Source: SIG587 sp045649505 (lineage in GTDB: Bacteria > Bacillota > Clostridia > Oscillospirales > Acutalibacteraceae). From it: DNA of 64,000 nucleotides. The translations under genes and the position numbers were made by a program. Each line of letters opens with the position of its first letter. Position 1 is the first letter of the stretch. The notes beneath the pieces are model-generated. The model was not told where the DNA came from, did not search any database, and worked only from the letters and a program-made list of their open reading frames with translations. This document shows positions 61,841-64,000 of the stretch, piece by piece. Location of the stretch: NCBI GenBank assembly GCA_045649505.1, contig JAZRQA010000061.1:1-64000 (forward strand), in the 5' to 3' direction.

Positions 61841-61869
61841 TTGACTTGACAAGGTATGTGTTGTATACT
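61841..61869 (+). promoter_or_regulatory. Promoter of the IclR-family regulator
   Basis: -35 TTGACT (61841-61846), 17-bp spacer, -10 TATACT (61864-61869). A better TTGACA at 61846 would leave only 12 bp and is not used. Confidence 0.72.
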
Positions 61870-61888
61870 GAAAAAGAGGTGAAAAATA

Positions 61889-62653
61889 ATGTCTAATTGC
61901 GTTGAAAAGACAATGCTTATTTTAAGAGCAATATCAGACTGCCACGGTTCACCTATGTCACTTAACTGTATCTGTGAAAAAACGCAAATAAACAAAAGCA
62001 CCGCCTCTCATATAATTAAAACCTTGTGTGACAGCGGTTATATGCAAAGAATTTCTAAAAATATAGGTTACTTACCAGGTCCTGAGCTATTCTTCCTCAC
62101 AAGATACGGAAGCTACTCACAGGATGTTCTGCAAATAAGTCATCCTTTACTCGAGTGGTTACACGAAAAAACGCATGACACCGTTATTTTTGCCATAATG
62201 AAAAACGAAAGAAAATATATTATAGATCGAGTTATAGGCAATCTAGATTATTTGGATAAAAAAGCGGATATTCTAAACGATAATCTATTTAAAACTGTGA
62301 CAGGAAGAATCCTTCTTGCACATCTTCCTGAATATGAAGCCGCAACCATTTACCGAAATAATAAACATAAAATCATTATAGATTGGCCTGAAGCTAATAC
62401 AGAGTCTAAATATATGCGCCAATTAAGTATAATAAAATCTCTTCCTGTATATTTTGTGAGAATAAAATCTGAGAATAAAACGCTTGAATCCTTCGCAACT
62501 GCAGTTATGCATAACGGGAAATGCATAGGCTCTTTAGGCGGTGTAATCACTATAGATGAGGGGAGCCCCTCCACTAATGATAAAGTTCTTCAAGAAATTT
62601 TCTGTTCTTTACTCAAATGTGCAAAGGAAATAGCAAGAAGAATAACATTTTGA
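61889..62653 (+). CDS. IclR-family transcriptional regulator
   Basis: A 254-residue regulator with an N-terminal winged helix-turn-helix (about 6-65: SLNCICEKTQINKSTASHIIKTL) and a C-terminal IclR effector domain (about 75-250). Small acids or sugars are common effectors. Divergent from the GH2 gene, which it probably controls. AAAGAGGTG precedes the ATG. The AT-rich codon use is similar to that of the GH2 gene. Confidence 0.87.
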   Translation: MSNCVEKTMLILRAISDCHGSPMSLNCICEKTQINKSTASHIIKTLCDSGYMQRISKNIGYLPGPELFFLTRYGSYSQDVLQISHPLLEWLHEKTHDTVIFAIMKNERKYIIDRVIGNLDYLDKKADILNDNLFKTVTGRILLAHLPEYEAATIYRNNKHKIIIDWPEANTESKYMRQLSIIKSLPVYFVRIKSENKTLESFATAVMHNGKCIGSLGGVITIDEGSPSTNDKVLQEIFCSLLKCAKEIARRITF

Positions 62654-62660
62654 TAATATC

Positions 62661-62706
62661 AAAGGAAGCTACGGCGATATAAGAATGTCCGAAGCTTTCT
62701 TTTTTT
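62661..62706 (+). terminator. Terminator after the IclR gene
   Basis: Imperfect 14-bp stem (62661-62674 with 62689-62702, two mismatches) with a T-run. Confidence 0.75.
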
Positions 62707-62719
62707 ATGTATTTGTTCA

Positions 62720-62741
62720 CCTATTGTCAATGGACAATAGG
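62720..62741. other. Isolated 9-bp hairpin
   Basis: CCTATTGTC (62720-62728), loop AATG, GACAATAGG (62733-62741), perfect and without a T-run, in the 231-bp gap between convergent genes. Function unknown. Confidence 0.5.
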
Positions 62742-62814
62742 TCGTCCTACCAACCTTTGCAATAAAAAGTTTGAAAAGAAATTCAAAATTTACTAACCTT
62801 TTAAGTTTGACATA

Positions 62815-62862
62815 TAAAAAAACTGTCTTTGAAACGACTAAGCGTTCCTACAAGACAGTTTT
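62815..62862 (-). terminator. Terminator of the esterase gene
   Basis: Arms AACTGTCTT (62821-62829) and AAGACAGTT (62852-62860) with a 22-nt loop; on the minus strand the stem is followed by a run of seven T. It ends the gene whose stop is at 62885. Confidence 0.8.
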
Positions 62863-62884
62863 CTTCTGCTTTTGTGCGCTGATT

Positions 62885-63748
62885 TTAAAGTTTTGAGAAA
62901 TATTTTGCTTTGGTAAGAGGCTTATTTGCCTCCTCGGGATTATCGAAAAGGCGGTTAAGCCAACTGATTGAAAGAGGCATCCACTGGGCAAAGGATTTAT
63001 CGCCGCCGCTGTTGTTGGTTATCGCGGTGCCGTCTGCAAGACCGTGACCGCCGTTAGGAAAGATATGCAGCTCACAGGGGACACCCTTTTCAATAAGTGC
63101 GTATGCGAATTTAATGCTGTCCTCAACGGGTACAGAACCATCTCGAACAGTATGCGCAAGGAAGGCTTGAGGTGTGCTTTCACTTACGCAGGTGTGAAGA
63201 TTAAGGTCCTTATAGCGTTTATCAAAGTCAGCATTTTCGCCAATTATCCGTTTTAAATTGTTTGAATTTTCAATCCAAGAGGTGGATAAAACGGGATAGC
63301 CTAAAATAAGTGCATTCGGCTTATTTTCGCCGTTAAAGCAACCCGATTTTTCCATAATTTCGGGGTTATTCCAATGAACGCCAAGACTTGCGGCAAGGTG
63401 ACCGCCTGCCGAAAAACCGCAAAGTGCGATATTATCCTCTTTAATAAAAAATCTATCGGCATTTTCGCGAATAAATTTTAAAGCGGCGCAAAGGTCTAAA
63501 AGGCTTCTGGGGAACACGGCCTTTTCCTTAAGGCTATAATAAAGTACAAAGGTGTTATAGCCTGCCGCGCTGTAGCGCATTGCGATGGGGTCCGCCTCAC
63601 GGGGTGAACAAATATTATATCCGCCGCCGGGACAAACAACCACTGCAGGGAAACGGGGTTTGCTCGGCATTTCATTATTTGGCTCGTGACAATAACTTAC
63701 AAGCACTACCTCACTGTCATCGGTTATATAATGTTTTTCGCAAATCAT
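62885..63748 (-). CDS. Alpha/beta hydrolase (BD-FAE/acetyl-xylan-esterase-like)
   Basis: A 287-residue cytosolic alpha/beta hydrolase with oxyanion segment VVCPGGGYNICSPRE, nucleophile Ser in GFSAGGHLAAS (about 135), acid in HTVRDGSVPVEDS and His in PNGGHGL. It resembles carbohydrate or acetyl esterases of the BD-FAE group, in keeping with the GH2 gene nearby. No signal peptide is present. GGAGG lies ahead of the ATG. Confidence 0.87.
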   Translation of the reverse strand: MICEKHYITDDSEVVLVSYCHEPNNEMPSKPRFPAVVVCPGGGYNICSPREADPIAMRYSAAGYNTFVLYYSLKEKAVFPRSLLDLCAALKFIRENADRFFIKEDNIALCGFSAGGHLAASLGVHWNNPEIMEKSGCFNGENKPNALILGYPVLSTSWIENSNNLKRIIGENADFDKRYKDLNLHTCVSESTPQAFLAHTVRDGSVPVEDSIKFAYALIEKGVPCELHIFPNGGHGLADGTAITNNSGGDKSFAQWMPLSISWLNRLFDNPEEANKPLTKAKYFSKL

Positions 63749-63760
63749 ATTTTGTTCCTC

Positions 63761-64000
63761 CTAAAATTTATTGTTTTCTTTTAATACTTTAAGCTTTAGA
63801 ATTGCCGCTTGGGTTTTTGCGTCCTTAATCTCACCTGAAAGAACCATTTCTACCGCCTGTTCAAAGGGCATTTTTATTACATCAAGGAATTCGTCCTCAT
63901 CGGTGCACTGCTGACCAAAGGTTAAATCCTTTGCTGCAAACATATAAATTACTTCGTTGCAGTAACCGGGAGTAGGATAAAGTTCGCCAAGGGAAATGTA
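63761..64000 (-). CDS. NUDIX hydrolase, C-terminal part (ADP-ribose pyrophosphatase-like)
   Basis: Partial: the reading frame is open through the window end, so only the last 79 codons are visible. The segment LGELYPTPGYCNEVIYMFAAKDL followed by a DEDEFLDVIKMPFEQAVEMVLSGEI helix is typical of the C-terminal half of ADP-ribose pyrophosphatases. The NUDIX box itself lies outside the window. It ends 12 nt before the start of the esterase gene, so the two are probably co-transcribed. Confidence 0.8.
   Translation of the reverse strand, partial: YISLGELYPTPGYCNEVIYMFAAKDLTFGQQCTDEDEFLDVIKMPFEQAVEMVLSGEIKDAKTQAAILKLKVLKENNKF

Overview
The window reads as chromosomal DNA of an anaerobic, spore-forming Clostridia-type Firmicute, probably a gut or rumen member of the Oscillospiraceae/Ruminococcaceae. 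The pointers are a complete spoIIIAA-AH operon and a SpoIID-like gene, the rimP-nusA-rnpM-ylxQ-infB-rbfA-nrnA-truB-ribF cluster in Firmicute order, T-box leaders, an HrcA/CIRCE site, ferredoxin-dependent 2-oxoacid oxidoreductase genes, and an adjacent dockerin/cohesin gene pair. Assignment below class level is inference. No rRNA, tRNA, CRISPR array, phage or insertion-sequence transposase was seen.

Layout. 1-142: a multi-hairpin repeat, with an inverted, almost identical copy at 41785-41926. 165-8938: the translation/ribosome-maturation operon, ending with ribF and an AEC-type transporter. 8978-11909: a Crp/Fnr regulator and a three-gene ABC importer behind a promoter that carries a perfect palindrome. 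11991-14613: an ApgM-family enzyme (possibly a homoserine kinase) and an AGCS alanine symporter. 14682-20098: an XRE regulator divergent from an AT-rich pair encoding a secreted Ig-repeat protein with a C-terminal dockerin and a membrane-anchored cohesin protein. 20127-22093: htpG under CIRCE. 22219-25137 (minus): serS, parB, parA. 25314-27778: two unknown envelope proteins around a SpoIID-like gene. 28042-30072: an EF-G-like protein. 30216-35222: spoIIIAA-AH and an Asp23 protein. 35315-41761 (minus): aspS, hisS, mgsA, a MinD-like ATPase and PBP2. 42031-44257: metY-metA. 44276-58967: three T-box-controlled transcription units. 59016-63748: a GH2 enzyme divergent from an IclR regulator, then an esterase; a truncated NUDIX gene reaches the window end.

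The most interesting region is 44276-58967. Reading the specifier position of each T-box by its spacing to the conserved GAG of Stem I gives ATC (Ile), GTA (Val) and CTC (Leu). The first two leaders precede paralogous fusion proteins (XRE helix-turn-helix, cupin, acyl-CoA ligase). The second unit continues with a P-loop ATPase, a 2x[4Fe-4S] ferredoxin, the alpha, beta and gamma subunits of a 2-oxoacid:ferredoxin oxidoreductase, and a branched-chain aminotransferase. The third drives a LeuA-like protein that has lost its metal ligands, a fusion of an epimerase-like TIM barrel with an acyl-CoA ligase, and an amidohydrolase. Because T-boxes switch genes on when a tRNA is uncharged, I infer an anabolic route: branched-chain fatty acid to acyl-CoA, reductive carboxylation to the 2-oxoacid, then transamination to Val, Ile or Leu, with a separate tRNA sensor for each ligase. 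The chemistry is known from rumen and gut anaerobes; the three-sensor arrangement and the domain fusions are the parts I do not recognise as described.

Second in interest are the minimal cohesin-dockerin pair and the multi-hairpin repeat.
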